This document shows positions 1 through 8,928 of a stretch of 64,000 nt of DNA, in pieces; positions within the stretch are counted from its first letter, which is position 1, and each line of letters starts with the position of its first letter. Made by a program: the position numbers and the translations under genes. The stretch spans positions 16,514-80,513 of the forward strand of contig DAIPYN010000006.1 of NCBI GenBank assembly GCA_036782715.1, given 5' to 3'. Source of the stretch: UBA3478 sp036782715 (lineage in GTDB: Bacteria > Bacteroidota > Bacteroidia > Flavobacteriales > Flavobacteriaceae). The notes below the pieces were generated by a model. That model was not told where the DNA came from and did not search any database. It saw only the letters and a program-made list of their open reading frames with translations.

Positions 1-1
1 A

Positions 2-100
2 CGGCTAATTAATGTCAACCGAGGTTTTGGATTTTTAGGTTATCCAGGAAGATTTGGAATATGGCCTGAGATTACCGTGATTACCTTAAAATCTGCATAG
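2..100 (+). CDS. C-terminal end of a probable metallophosphoesterase (partial)
   Basis: The window opens inside a reading frame that ends at a TAG at 98-100. The 32 visible residues include NRGFGFLGYPGRFGIWPEIT. Membrane-associated calcineurin-like phosphoesterases of the YkuE type end with a similar 'N-R-G-L/F-G ... R ... PEIT' segment holding part of the metal site. The upstream part lies outside the window, so catalytic residues cannot be checked. The family call rests on this tail alone; the frame being coding is more certain than its identity. Confidence 0.55.
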   Translation, partial: RLINVNRGFGFLGYPGRFGIWPEITVITLKSA

Positions 101-153
101 AAGAATGTTAGAATTTGCAATTTTACTAACTTGCAACTTCAATTGAAATTGAT

Positions 154-450
154 ATGTCAAAATTTGGCGAGCTTATAGATCTTAGTGTCCCGGTGTTATT
201 CCACTTCTACGCAGAGTGGAATGATGATTCTGTTGCCATGGCTCCCGTGCTCAACGATGTTGCAGCCGCATCGGGTGACCGTGCAAAGGTGATTAAAATT
301 GATGTCGATAAGAATCAAGAATTAGCTCAAGCGCTTCGTATTAAAAGTTTACCTACCCTTGTAATTTACAAACGAGGTGAAATGGTGTGGCGACAGAGCG
401 GAGAATTAGACGCGAATACGCTTCTTGGTATTCTAAACGAATACGTTTAA
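154..450 (+). CDS. Thioredoxin-fold protein lacking the CxxC active site
   Basis: This 98-residue protein has the size and pattern of a cytosolic thioredoxin: the strand VLFHFYAEW, the MAPVL helix that follows the active site, DVDKNQELA, and the cis-proline loop SLPT followed by a strand. Where thioredoxins have W-C-G-P-C, this protein has W22-N-D-D-S26, and it contains no cysteine at all. It cannot do dithiol-disulfide exchange, so a redox-independent role such as a chaperone or adaptor is more likely (inference). It follows the partial phosphoesterase by 53 bases and overlaps the 3' end of the convergent DUF2723 gene by 4 bases. The fold is clear; the function is unknown. Confidence 0.85.
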   Translation: MSKFGELIDLSVPVLFHFYAEWNDDSVAMAPVLNDVAAASGDRAKVIKIDVDKNQELAQALRIKSLPTLVIYKRGEMVWRQSGELDANTLLGILNEYV

Positions 451-3400
451 TTCACTAAATATTCTCCAGAGCTTTCAAGTACTTCTATTAGCTGCTCTAA
501 TTGAGTATTAAATTCGTCGGTATATGGATCGATGAATTCGTTATCTCCCATATCGCTTGATATATCGATAACTCTTCTGCAAGCTTCTAAGTCTCTGTAT
601 ATTTCCTCGATTCTGAGGTAGCTTTCGTCAGCATCTAGACTCGCATAATACCTTAGACGATCTAAGTAGATAGTCAGTAATTCTTTACTCAGTTTCTGTG
701 CCTTTTCGTCTTTTTGAATACTGTAGTATCCTTGAATAAAAGGTTCGACGAATGTGTAGAATTTAAAGGTCTTAAGAGGCATTTTAGTTACACCTAGGTC
801 TAATACTTCTTCTGCCATTTCAAGGCGATCCTCAACAATGAGTTGCTCGGCTAATCGTGCAAGATTACTTCTAAAGGTGATTCCTTGCGCTCTGGTTTGA
901 GTGTCAATATAAATCCATTCATCCTCGCTGTTTCCCCAATCCCAGCTCATAACGATATTATACATGAGTTGGCTGTCTATTCGTCCTATATCGAAACCTC
1001 CATTGTCCGGGGTAAGGATTGGTACTAGTTTAAACACTAAGCCATCGAGCTGAAGATAATCTTTCATGTATAAGTATTCGGCAGAATCTAAACTTCCGCC
1101 TGAGAAATAGATGGGCCTAGACCAATCATTGGCGTTTAAGATATCTAGCATTAGTAACCGGTTCTTTGCAAGAGCCGACTGCGGAAGATCGATATCGATG
1201 TAGTCGACGATAAGCTCTGAGTCCTGCGGCTTAACGATACCGCTTTTGAGAACCGCTTCCTTATTAACGGGTACTCTGATTTTATGGGTCGGATAATAAA
1301 CAATATCTAACTGCTCAGGTTCGAATTGACTAAGATCTGCTCCTTGCTTTTCTAGGAGGTAGCTGATTTTTGTTTCTTTTCGACCACTGCTTACCCAATC
1401 CATGAAATCAGCAAGTAACCAGCGCTCCTCTTGAATTTCAGGGACAGGTTGATAATACAGTAAATCTCTTGTTCCGTAGCGATACTTTTGGTGCGTTAGT
1501 TTTGATGGAATAGGACTGCTTTCATAAGCCTGACGCTTCATTTGGTCGATGTACCAGTCAGTCGCTAAAAGGCTTGAGTTTACGATACGAACATCGGTAC
1601 GATAACCTTCAATTTCTTGCAGATACCATAGAGGGAAGGTGTCATTGTCTCCGATAGTAAAGAGCAGAGCATCTTTATTCTCTACACAAGAGTCTAAGTA
1701 AGTTTTTGCAGTAGCTCGTGCAGTATAGCGATTAGATCGGTCATGATCATCCCAATTTTCAAATGCCATTAGTAGGGGAATGAGAATGAGCAGACTTCCT
1801 AATGCTAACTGTTTTTGCGGTTGTTGTACAATACCTTTAAGCCTCTCGAAGACGGCATAAGCTCCAAGGCCAATCCAAACCGAGAAAATGAAGAATGATC
1901 CAACGAGCGAATAATCTCTTTCTCGAGGTTGAAATAGGGTTGGATTCGTGTAGAATTGAATGGCTAAACCGGTAAACACAAAGAAAACCAGTAGTGACCA
2001 AAAAGATTTCCAGTCCCGTTTAGCGTGAAAATAGGCTCCGATTAATCCTAGAATTAAGGGTAGAAAGTAATAAGTATTACGAGCTTTATTTTCTTTTAAA
2101 TCTTTAGGTAGATTGTTTTGATTACCTAGGCGAATACTATCAATAAATGGAATTCCACTCAACCATTCACCTTGTGCATTGAAACGCCCCTGTTCGTCAG
2201 AGGCTCTTCCAGTGAAATTCCACATAAAATACCTCCAATACATATAACCAAACTGAAAATCGAATAGGTAAGTTAGGTTTTGTGCAATTGTCGGAGGTTT
2301 AATCTCTATATAGTCAGAGAAGTTCTTCAAGAAGTCGAGGTATTGCGCTGTTTCAATTTCTCCTTGAGCACTCCTCGTTTTAAATTCATTGACTGCTTTT
2401 CTCAGTTCGGTATTACCTAGGTATTCGGGTCTTATAGAAAAGTCTAATCGACCGTAAAATTTCATGTAGTTTTCGGCCGAAGATGGGCTCCACATTCTAG
2501 GGAGTAGGCCAATGTGATTTGGATTCGGTCCTTGAATAGCCCCCTTGTAATTGTTTACAATTTCATAGCGACCCAATTTGTGATTCTTTTCGTATTTCGG
2601 TTTTCCGTCTTGATCTGGGCCAGCTTCAGCGAAATAATCGGAGTAGTATGAACCATAAAAAGGACTTTCTGGGGCCGGATATTGTTCGCGGTTATAATAA
2701 GCCAGAAGAGCTCGAGCATCTTCAGGATTATTCTCATTGACCACCGTACCCGCATTAGCTCGTATAGGTAGCATTAGCCAAGTAGAAAGACCTAGAAAGA
2801 AAAAGAATACACTATGTGTAAGTAAAGACCAGATGGGGTTACTCGCTTTATTCGAGCGCTTAATGGCGTATAGGAATGCGGCAGTTAAAACAATACCGAG
2901 AAAAATACTTCCTGAGTTAAAGGGTAATCCTATACTGTTTACCATGAAGATTTCTACCGCCCCAAATAGTCTCAATATATAAGTAAGGGAAAATTTAAAT
3001 ACTAAAAATAAAAGGGCTACCACACTCACATGAGCGACAATAAAGTTTTTAATGGTAATCTGATGATACTTCTTGAAATAGTAGAGTAGACCAATAGATG
3101 GAATCGCCAGGAATCCCATAAATTGAATTCCAAAGACCAATCCGACAACAAAACTTATGAGCAATACCCATCGGTCAGCTTTCTCATCTTTGAGCTCATC
3201 GGTCCAACGAATTCCTAAATAAAGTAGGAGTGCCATCATTAGACTAGCCATGGCGTAAACTTCAGTTTCAACAGCGTTAAACCAAAAGCTATCTGAAAAA
3301 CAAAGCGCTAGTGCTCCAATGATACTTGCGATTACCAGTTTCAATTCTTCAGTGGATGTTTCAGAATGTCTGATAATTCTTCGAATTAATCGATGAATGA

Positions 3401-3698
3401 TTTGATAAGTAAGTAAAATGGTGAGTGCACTAGAAAACACGGAGACAGAGTTCACCATAAGTGCTATCTTCTCTGGATCACCAAAGGCGAAAAGTGCGGC
3501 AAAAGCTCCAATAATTTGAAAAAGAGGGGCTCCAGGGGGGTGACCTACCTGTAATTTTGCAGAAGTAGCTATGTATTCTCCAGCATCCCAAAAGCTAACA
3601 GTGGGCTCAACGGTAAGCCCATAAGTTAAAAGAGCAACTGTAAATACTAGCCAAGCACCAATATTTTGATAACTCATTTTCTTTATTATTTCCCTCAT
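447..3698 (-). CDS. DUF2723 family multi-pass membrane protein (glycosyltransferase-like)
   Basis: A 1083-residue protein. The N-terminal half has many membrane helices; the C-terminal half (from about residue 690) is soluble and ends in helical repeat-like sequence. Near the N-terminus it has the family signature WDAGEYIATSAKLQVGHPPG, with the acidic residues and the HPPG loop expected in the first external loop of GT-C type transferases. DUF2723 proteins are widespread in Bacteroidota and are thought to be related to protein O-mannosyltransferases; the donor and acceptor are not known from sequence. Translation may begin at M1 or at M8 (MSYQNIG). It is convergent with the thioredoxin-like gene and divergent from tRNA-Gln. 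Confidence 0.85.
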   Translation of the reverse strand: MREIIKKMSYQNIGAWLVFTVALLTYGLTVEPTVSFWDAGEYIATSAKLQVGHPPGAPLFQIIGAFAALFAFGDPEKIALMVNSVSVFSSALTILLTYQIIHRLIRRIIRHSETSTEELKLVIASIIGALALCFSDSFWFNAVETEVYAMASLMMALLLYLGIRWTDELKDEKADRWVLLISFVVGLVFGIQFMGFLAIPSIGLLYYFKKYHQITIKNFIVAHVSVVALLFLVFKFSLTYILRLFGAVEIFMVNSIGLPFNSGSIFLGIVLTAAFLYAIKRSNKASNPIWSLLTHSVFFFFLGLSTWLMLPIRANAGTVVNENNPEDARALLAYYNREQYPAPESPFYGSYYSDYFAEAGPDQDGKPKYEKNHKLGRYEIVNNYKGAIQGPNPNHIGLLPRMWSPSSAENYMKFYGRLDFSIRPEYLGNTELRKAVNEFKTRSAQGEIETAQYLDFLKNFSDYIEIKPPTIAQNLTYLFDFQFGYMYWRYFMWNFTGRASDEQGRFNAQGEWLSGIPFIDSIRLGNQNNLPKDLKENKARNTYYFLPLILGLIGAYFHAKRDWKSFWSLLVFFVFTGLAIQFYTNPTLFQPRERDYSLVGSFFIFSVWIGLGAYAVFERLKGIVQQPQKQLALGSLLILIPLLMAFENWDDHDRSNRYTARATAKTYLDSCVENKDALLFTIGDNDTFPLWYLQEIEGYRTDVRIVNSSLLATDWYIDQMKRQAYESSPIPSKLTHQKYRYGTRDLLYYQPVPEIQEERWLLADFMDWVSSGRKETKISYLLEKQGADLSQFEPEQLDIVYYPTHKIRVPVNKEAVLKSGIVKPQDSELIVDYIDIDLPQSALAKNRLLMLDILNANDWSRPIYFSGGSLDSAEYLYMKDYLQLDGLVFKLVPILTPDNGGFDIGRIDSQLMYNIVMSWDWGNSEDEWIYIDTQTRAQGITFRSNLARLAEQLIVEDRLEMAEEVLDLGVTKMPLKTFKFYTFVEPFIQGYYSIQKDEKAQKLSKELLTIYLDRLRYYASLDADESYLRIEEIYRDLEACRRVIDISSDMGDNEFIDPYTDEFNTQLEQLIEVLESSGEYLVN

Positions 3699-3743
3699 TG
3701 TAAAAATCTTTTTGGAGCGAAGACGAAATTACCATTTTTAATT

Positions 3744-3773
3744 TTTGCTAATTCTAAGAATATTCTAAATTTG
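3744..3773 (+). promoter_or_regulatory. Promoter of tRNA-Gln
   Basis: TTTG at 3744-3747 and TAAATTTG at 3766-3773 are separated by 18 bases, a full match to the Bacteroidota primary sigma consensus (TTTG, then TAnnTTTG). The -7 element lies 17 bases before the tRNA. The core ATATTCTAAATTTGCA recurs exactly in front of tRNA-Gly on the other strand. Confidence 0.75.
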
Positions 3774-3790
3774 CACCCTCGATTGAGTCT

Positions 3791-3862
3791 TGGCCTATGG
3801 TGTAATTGGTAACACAGCTGATTTTGGTTCAGTCGTTCAAGGTTCGAGTCCTTGTAGGCCAA
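3791..3862 (+). tRNA. tRNA-Gln (anticodon TTG)
   Basis: A complete cloverleaf: acceptor TGGCCTA pairs with TAGGCCA, the D-arm has GGTAACAC, the anticodon stem is GCTGA/TCAGT with loop TTTTGGT (anticodon TTG), and the T-arm contains GTTCGAGTC. Discriminator A3862 is followed by CCA at 3863-3865, so CCA may be encoded. A small 7-bp hairpin (3872-3888) and a terminator follow. Confidence 0.95.
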
Positions 3863-3906
3863 CCAACTTTCTTCAAGCTTAGCTTGAACGTTTAGTAAAA
3901 GACATG

Positions 3907-3935
3907 AAGAGGGGACATTTGTCCCCTCTTTTATT
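3907..3935 (+). terminator. Rho-independent terminator after tRNA-Gln
   Basis: A perfect 10-bp stem (AAGAGGGGAC / GTCCCCTCTT) with a 4-base loop is followed by TTATT. It lies between tRNA-Gln and rimP. An ATG at 3904 in frame with rimP falls in this hairpin and is therefore an unlikely start. Confidence 0.85.
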
Positions 3936-3942
3936 AGGTAGT

Positions 3943-4407
3943 ATGGAATTTAAAGAACAAGTATTAACGCTTCTAAATCAGGCTTTTGAGAAAAGGCCAG
4001 ATCTCTTTTTGATCAATTTTTCGATGGACGCTCAGAGTCACATTGAAATTATAATCGATGGGGATAAAGGGGTTAGTATTAATGATTGTGTAGAAATTTC
4101 TAGAGCTATCGAGCATCAATTAGATCGTGAAGTTCATGACTTTTCGTTGAGCGTTCAGTCTTCTGGGGCTACCGCCCCACTTAAGTTGGCACGTCAATAT
4201 CCGCAACACAAGGGTAGAACGTTGAAAGTGAAATCTGAAGGTGCTGAAGTTAAAGGAAAACTTATCGAGGTAACCGATAAAACAATTACCTTAGAATGGA
4301 GCGAGAGAGTTCCTAAAGAGGTAGGTAAAGGAAAACAAACAGTGGTTCGAAAAGAAACCATTGCTTATAATACTATTGATCAAGCACAAATTGTGTTAAC
4401 GTTTTAA
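3943..4407 (+). CDS. rimP: Ribosome maturation factor RimP
   Basis: RimP binds the 30S subunit and is needed for its late maturation. The 154-residue protein has the N-terminal alpha/beta domain (IEIIIDGDKGVSINDCVEISRAIEHQLD) and the C-terminal SH3-like domain (GRTLKVKSEGAEVKGKLIEV), with the usual link APLKLARQYPQHKGR; the family normally has ...PL......H..G R at this point. I start at the ATG at 3943 because the frame's earlier ATG (3904) is inside the tRNA terminator. It is the first gene of rimP-nusA-infB, with 9 bases before nusA. Confidence 0.93.
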   Translation: MEFKEQVLTLLNQAFEKRPDLFLINFSMDAQSHIEIIIDGDKGVSINDCVEISRAIEHQLDREVHDFSLSVQSSGATAPLKLARQYPQHKGRTLKVKSEGAEVKGKLIEVTDKTITLEWSERVPKEVGKGKQTVVRKETIAYNTIDQAQIVLTF

Positions 4408-4416
4408 TCGCTAATT

Positions 4417-5649
4417 ATGGAGAATTTAGCACTTATTGAGTCGTTTTCTGAATTCAAGGACGACAAGTTTATCGACAGAGTAACCCTCATGGCTATTCTT
4501 GAAGAAGTGTTCAGAAATGCTTTAAAAAGAAAGTTCGGTTCGGATGATAACTTCGACATCATTATTAATCCAGACAAAGGTGACTTAGAGATTTGGAGAA
4601 ACCGAATCGTAGTTGAGGATGATATGGTTGAGGATGAAAACGAGCAGATTTCATTGTCTGAAGCTCGTAAAATCGAACCTGACTTTGAGGTAGGTGAGGA
4701 TGTTTCAGAAGAGGTGAAGCTGATCGATCTTGGAAGACGTTCGATCTTAGCACTACGACAGAACTTAGTTGCAAGGATTCAAGAGCACGATAATACCACC
4801 ATCTACAAACAATTCAAGGATCTTGAAGGTGAGATTTACACTGCTGAGGTGCACCATATTCGCCATAAAGCGGTAATATTATTAGATGATGAAGGAAATG
4901 AGATCATTCTTCCGAAGGATCGTCAAATTCCTTCTGACTTCTTTAGAAAAGGCGATAATATTCGCGGAATTATCGAGAGCGTTGAGCTTAAAGGGGTAAA
5001 ACCTGCGATTATTTTGTCTAGAACTTCTCCTAAGTTTCTGGAGCAGCTCTTCACTCAAGAGATTCCTGAGGTTTTCGATGGCTTGATTACTATTAAAAAA
5101 GTCGTTCGTATCCCTGGAGAAAAGGCAAAAGTGGCTGTAGATTCGTATGACGATCGTATTGATCCAGTAGGAGCATGTGTAGGAATGAAGGGTTCTCGTA
5201 TTCACGGTATCGTAAGAGAGCTAGGAAATGAAAACATCGATGTAATTAATTGGACGAATAACAAACAACTCCTTGTAACACGTGCATTAAGCCCAGCTCG
5301 TGTAAGTTCGGTTAAGCTGAATGATGAAGATATGACTGCTCAGGTTTATTTAAAGCCTGAAGAAGTTTCTAAAGCAATCGGACGAAGTGGTCATAATATT
5401 CGACTAGCGGGTCAACTGACCGGTTATGAAATCGATGTATTTAGAGAAGGTGTTGAGGAAGATGTCGAGTTGACTGAGTTCTCTGACGAAATCGATGCAT
5501 GGATTATTCAAGAATTCAAGAAGATTGGTCTAGATACAGCTAGAAGTGTATTAGAACTAGATATTGAGGATCTTATAAAACGTACTGACCTTGAAGAGGA
5601 GACTGTTCAAGAGGTTGTCAAAATACTAAAAGCAGAGTTTGAGGACTAA
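4417..5649 (+). CDS. nusA: Transcription termination/antitermination factor NusA
   Basis: NusA binds RNA polymerase and modulates pausing, termination and antitermination. The 410-residue protein has an N-terminal polymerase-binding domain (about 1-125), an S1 domain (about 135-200), KH1 with GMKGSR at 256-261, KH2 with GRSGHN at 322-327, and a short C-terminal helix-hairpin-helix segment instead of the longer repeats of proteobacterial NusA. The order rimP-nusA-infB is the usual one. The gene starts 9 bases after rimP and probably shares its transcript. Confidence 0.97.
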   Translation: MENLALIESFSEFKDDKFIDRVTLMAILEEVFRNALKRKFGSDDNFDIIINPDKGDLEIWRNRIVVEDDMVEDENEQISLSEARKIEPDFEVGEDVSEEVKLIDLGRRSILALRQNLVARIQEHDNTTIYKQFKDLEGEIYTAEVHHIRHKAVILLDDEGNEIILPKDRQIPSDFFRKGDNIRGIIESVELKGVKPAIILSRTSPKFLEQLFTQEIPEVFDGLITIKKVVRIPGEKAKVAVDSYDDRIDPVGACVGMKGSRIHGIVRELGNENIDVINWTNNKQLLVTRALSPARVSSVKLNDEDMTAQVYLKPEEVSKAIGRSGHNIRLAGQLTGYEIDVFREGVEEDVELTEFSDEIDAWIIQEFKKIGLDTARSVLELDIEDLIKRTDLEEETVQEVVKILKAEFED

Positions 5650-5654
5650 CCTCT

Positions 5655-5662
5655 TATATTTG
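5655..5662 (+). promoter_or_regulatory. Possible -7 element before infB
   Basis: TATATTTG in the 48-base gap between nusA and infB matches TAnnTTTG. The upstream TTTG (5638-5641) is only 13 bases away, shorter than usual. It may give infB its own transcript besides read-through from nusA. Confidence 0.35.
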
Positions 5663-5697
5663 TAAACCCGACCCTTAAAAAGGTAATAGCATAATTT

Positions 5698-8358
5698 ATG
5701 TCTGAAGAAAAGACCATTAGAATTAATAAAGTACTCCGAGAACTTAATATTTCTCTCGATCGTGCTGTAGAGCATTTGAAAGAGAAGGGACATGAGATCG
5801 AAGCTCGTCCTACTACCAAAATTAGTACTGTGGAGTACCAAGTTTTGCTTGATGAGTTTCAGACAGATATGTCTAAAAAAGTTGCCTCTATTGAGGTAGG
5901 AGAAGAGAATAGAAAAGAAAAAGAAGCGCTACTTCAGCAAATTGAAAAAGAACAGGAGGAGAAGAAGGCAATTAAAGAGAAGGAGCCGACTGTCATTAGA
6001 GGAAAAGCCACGCTTTCTGGTCCTAAACAGGTAGGTAAGATTGATTTAAACCCCAAGGAAGAGGTAGTCGTAGAGCCTGAGAAGGTACAAGAAAAGGAAC
6101 AGGAACCTGTTGTAGAAGAGGTTAAAGAGCCTGTAAAAGAAGAGCAGCCGGCTGAGGTGAAACAAGCAGCAACAGCCGAAGCACCAAAAGAAGAAGAGGT
6201 TAAAGAAGAAAGTCCTGCTGCAGAACCGAAGAGTGAACAAATTAAAACCAAATACCAGACCTTATCAGGTCCTAAAATCGTTGGGGCGAAGATTGATCTC
6301 ACTCAATTTGAAAAGAAAAAGAAGCCTGCAGAGTCAAATGCTGATAATGATCGCAAGCGCAAGCGTAAGAGAATTGTTAGCGATAAGAATACACCTAAAG
6401 GCGGAAATAAAAGAGGTGGTAGAAATCAGCCTCAAGTTCAACGTGCTGAACCCACTGAAGAAGAGGTTCAAAGACAGGTTCGCGAAACTTTAGAAAAGCT
6501 TCAAGGAAAGTCTTCTAAAGGCAAAGGGGCGCGTTACAGAAAAGAAAAGAGAGATCTTCACGAGCAACAAAGAGAGCGCGAGCAAGAACAGCAAGAGCTT
6601 GAGAGCAAGGTTCTTAAAGTGACAGAGTTTGTTACTGTGAATGAAGTTGCTACCATGATGGATGTGTCTTCAACCCAAGTGATTTCTGCATGTATGTCGT
6701 TAGGAATCATGGTTACCATGAATCAGAGATTAGATGCTGAAACCTTAACGATTGTTGCTGATGAGTTTGGCTATGAGGTTGATTTCATGCAAGCTGAGCT
6801 TGAGGAGACAGTAATTGAAGAAATCACAGATGCCGAAGATGATCTTCAAGCGAGAGCGCCAATTGTTACTGTGATGGGTCACGTAGATCACGGTAAAACT
6901 TCGTTACTTGATCATATTAGAAAAGAGAATGTAATCGCTGGTGAGAGTGGGGGTATTACTCAACACATCGGTGCTTACGGTGTAACTCTTGAAAGCGGTC
7001 AGAAAATATCGTTTTTAGATACTCCTGGTCACGAAGCCTTTACGGCGATGCGTGCTAGAGGTGCACAGGTTACTGATATCGCAATCATTGTTGTTGCGGC
7101 GGATGATGACATCATGCCTCAGACGAAAGAAGCAATTGCTCACGCGCAAGCCGCTGGAGTACCGATGGTATTTGCGATTAACAAAATAGACCGTCCAACA
7201 GCTAATCCAGACAAGATTAAAGAGGGACTTGCTGCCATGAATCTCTTGGTAGAGGACTGGGGTGGTAAAATTCAATCTCATGACATTTCTGCTAAAACAG
7301 GTCAGGGAGTGAATGAGCTTCTCGAAAAGGTTCTTCTAGAGGCTGAACTTTTAGAACTGAAGGCTAATCCTGATCGCGAGGCTACGGGTACCGTGGTTGA
7401 GGCTTTCCTAGATAAGGGTAGAGGTTATGTATCTACCGTACTTGTCCAAAATGGAACCCTACGAATAGGAGATTATGTTCTTGCAGGAACCTCAAGTGGT
7501 AAAATACGTGCCATGCAGGATGAGCGTGGAAAAAATATCAAGGAAGCAGGTCCTGCTACACCGATATCTATCTTAGGACTCGATGGAGCTCCTCAAGCTG
7601 GTGATCGTTTTAATGTATTGAAGGATGAGCGTGAAGCAAAGCAAATTGCTCAGAAACGATCTCAGTTACAAAGAGAGCAAAGTGTTCGAGCTCAACGTCA
7701 GCTTACCTTAGATGAGATTGGTAGACGTATTGCAGTCGGAGATTTCCAAGAACTTAATATTATCCTTAAAGGGGACGTAGATGGTTCGGTAGAGGCTTTA
7801 ACCGATTCGTTCCAGAAACTCTCAACCGAGGAAATTCAAGTCAATATCATCCACAAAGGTGTTGGTGCTATTACTGAGTCTGATGTGTTACTTGCCAGTG
7901 CTTCATCAGCGGTAGTGATCGGATTTAACGTTCGACCCATGGCAAATGCTCGTACAGTTGCAGAGAAGGAAGAAGTTGATATCCGCACCTACTCAATTAT
8001 CTACGATGCTATCGATGATATCAAGAAAGCCATGGAGGGCATGTTGAGTCCTGAAATGAAAGAAGAAGTCACCGGTACTGCAGAAATTCGTGAAACCTTT
8101 AAGATTTCTAAGATTGGAACCATCGCAGGTTGTATGGTTCTTTCAGGAAAAATATTTAGAAACTCTAAGATTCGTGTTATACGCGATGGTGTTGTAGCCT
8201 TCGATGGTGAGCTCGCTTCGCTTAAACGATTCAAAGACGACGTTAAAGAGGTTTCAAAGGGATATGATTGTGGTCTTCAAGTGAAAAATTACAATGATAT
8301 CAGAGTCGACGATCAGATCGAAGCTTACCAGGAGGTAGCTGTACAGAAGAAACTTTAA
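5698..8358 (+). CDS. infB: Translation initiation factor IF-2
   Basis: IF-2 is the GTPase that places initiator tRNA on the ribosome. The 886-residue protein starts with an IF2_N helix domain (IRINKVLRELNISLDRAVEHL). A long charged low-complexity linker rich in Glu, Lys, Pro and Val (about residues 60-300) follows, holding two TLSGPKxVG-like repeats. A second IF2_N domain lies near residue 310. The GTPase domain has G1 GHVDHGKT at 394-401, DTPGH and NKID, and is followed by the beta-barrel and C-terminal tRNA-binding domains. Its stop overlaps the end of the convergent SPOR gene by 4 bases. Confidence 0.97.
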   Translation: MSEEKTIRINKVLRELNISLDRAVEHLKEKGHEIEARPTTKISTVEYQVLLDEFQTDMSKKVASIEVGEENRKEKEALLQQIEKEQEEKKAIKEKEPTVIRGKATLSGPKQVGKIDLNPKEEVVVEPEKVQEKEQEPVVEEVKEPVKEEQPAEVKQAATAEAPKEEEVKEESPAAEPKSEQIKTKYQTLSGPKIVGAKIDLTQFEKKKKPAESNADNDRKRKRKRIVSDKNTPKGGNKRGGRNQPQVQRAEPTEEEVQRQVRETLEKLQGKSSKGKGARYRKEKRDLHEQQREREQEQQELESKVLKVTEFVTVNEVATMMDVSSTQVISACMSLGIMVTMNQRLDAETLTIVADEFGYEVDFMQAELEETVIEEITDAEDDLQARAPIVTVMGHVDHGKTSLLDHIRKENVIAGESGGITQHIGAYGVTLESGQKISFLDTPGHEAFTAMRARGAQVTDIAIIVVAADDDIMPQTKEAIAHAQAAGVPMVFAINKIDRPTANPDKIKEGLAAMNLLVEDWGGKIQSHDISAKTGQGVNELLEKVLLEAELLELKANPDREATGTVVEAFLDKGRGYVSTVLVQNGTLRIGDYVLAGTSSGKIRAMQDERGKNIKEAGPATPISILGLDGAPQAGDRFNVLKDEREAKQIAQKRSQLQREQSVRAQRQLTLDEIGRRIAVGDFQELNIILKGDVDGSVEALTDSFQKLSTEEIQVNIIHKGVGAITESDVLLASASSAVVIGFNVRPMANARTVAEKEEVDIRTYSIIYDAIDDIKKAMEGMLSPEMKEEVTGTAEIRETFKISKIGTIAGCMVLSGKIFRNSKIRVIRDGVVAFDGELASLKRFKDDVKEVSKGYDCGLQVKNYNDIRVDDQIEAYQEVAVQKKL

Positions 8359-8762
8359 TTGTTTTTTCCGGGTTCTAATATCATGATTCCTCTAAAATAA
8401 GGACGAAGCCTCTTTGAGGCTTTTTCTGTTTCTAGACGTGTTCTAAAGTGTTCTAAGCGAAGACGATAGGTAGGCGAATTGAAAGAGAGTTTTAGTGGAT
8501 GTTTTTGGTGAAAGATCGTATCTTCAGCAAACAGGGTGTTATAGCGTTCTTTCAATTTCTCCATCTCGGCAAGGGATCCAAATCCTAATTGAATATGGTA
8601 GTCACCCTTTTCAACCTTCAATAGTCTATAAATATCACTCAATTGTGAAATACTGACCTTGCTGGGCGTGATAGAATCTAAATCTAATTCTTTCGATTGG
8701 GAGTAACCGAACGACAGAGTTAAAAGACTAATAATAAGAACGTTAAAAAGGATATTTTTCAT
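8355..8762 (-). CDS. Exported SPOR-domain-like protein
   Basis: A 135-residue protein with a signal peptide (about residues 1-21, MKNILFNVLIISLLTLSFGYSQ). The rest contains a SPOR-like pattern: YHIQLGFGSLAEMEKLKERY, then YRLRLEHFRTRLETEKASKRLR, then a final strand GIMILEP. SPOR domains bind glycan-denuded peptidoglycan at division sites. Bacteroidota genomes often carry such a gene between infB and the alternative complex III operon, and the position here agrees. The repeat pattern is weak in places, so the domain call is likely but not certain. Confidence 0.7.
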   Translation of the reverse strand: MKNILFNVLIISLLTLSFGYSQSKELDLDSITPSKVSISQLSDIYRLLKVEKGDYHIQLGFGSLAEMEKLKERYNTLFAEDTIFHQKHPLKLSFNSPTYRLRLEHFRTRLETEKASKRLRPYFRGIMILEPGKNN

Positions 8763-8843
8763 TATTTAATTTTGTTTGCTTTATAGCCTTCGCAAGGTAA
8801 TCAATTCCTGTAGGACTAAGCTGTTATTTAGAACGATTACAAA

Positions 8844-8869
8844 TTACAAGAACCTCTTACAAGAACCTC
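8844..8869. repeat. Tandem 13-bp direct repeat upstream of the complex III operon
   Basis: TTACAAGAACCTC occurs twice in perfect tandem (8844-8856 and 8857-8869), 32 bases upstream of the -7 element of the respiratory operon. It sits just above the expected -33 region, where an activator would bind. Confidence 0.8.
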
Positions 8870-8901
8870 AAACTTAACTTTTTTAATACCCCCTTCAGTA
8901 T

Positions 8902-8909
8902 TATTTTTG
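8902..8909 (+). promoter_or_regulatory. -7 element of the actA-coxA operon
   Basis: TATTTTTG matches TAnnTTTG. There is no good TTTG 17-20 bases upstream, so the promoter may need an activator, possibly at the tandem repeat at 8844-8869. It implies a leader of about 55 bases before actA. Confidence 0.5.
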
Positions 8910-8928
8910 TGGCAATTTGAGACAATTA

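Noticed and set aside
4565..5205. Minus-strand frames inside nusA (69 and 107 residues)
   Set aside because: They are antisense shadows with no motif, promoter or conserved context.
6060..6240. Possible tandem repeat or CRISPR-like pattern
   Set aside because: The repetitiveness is codon-level Glu/Lys/Val/Pro composition in the IF-2 linker, with no constant repeat and spacer length.
5934..6302. Open frame of 122 residues on the minus strand inside infB
   Set aside because: It is the shadow of the low-complexity Glu/Lys/Pro linker of IF-2; a run of Ser, Phe and Thr codons arises from the antisense of that linker.
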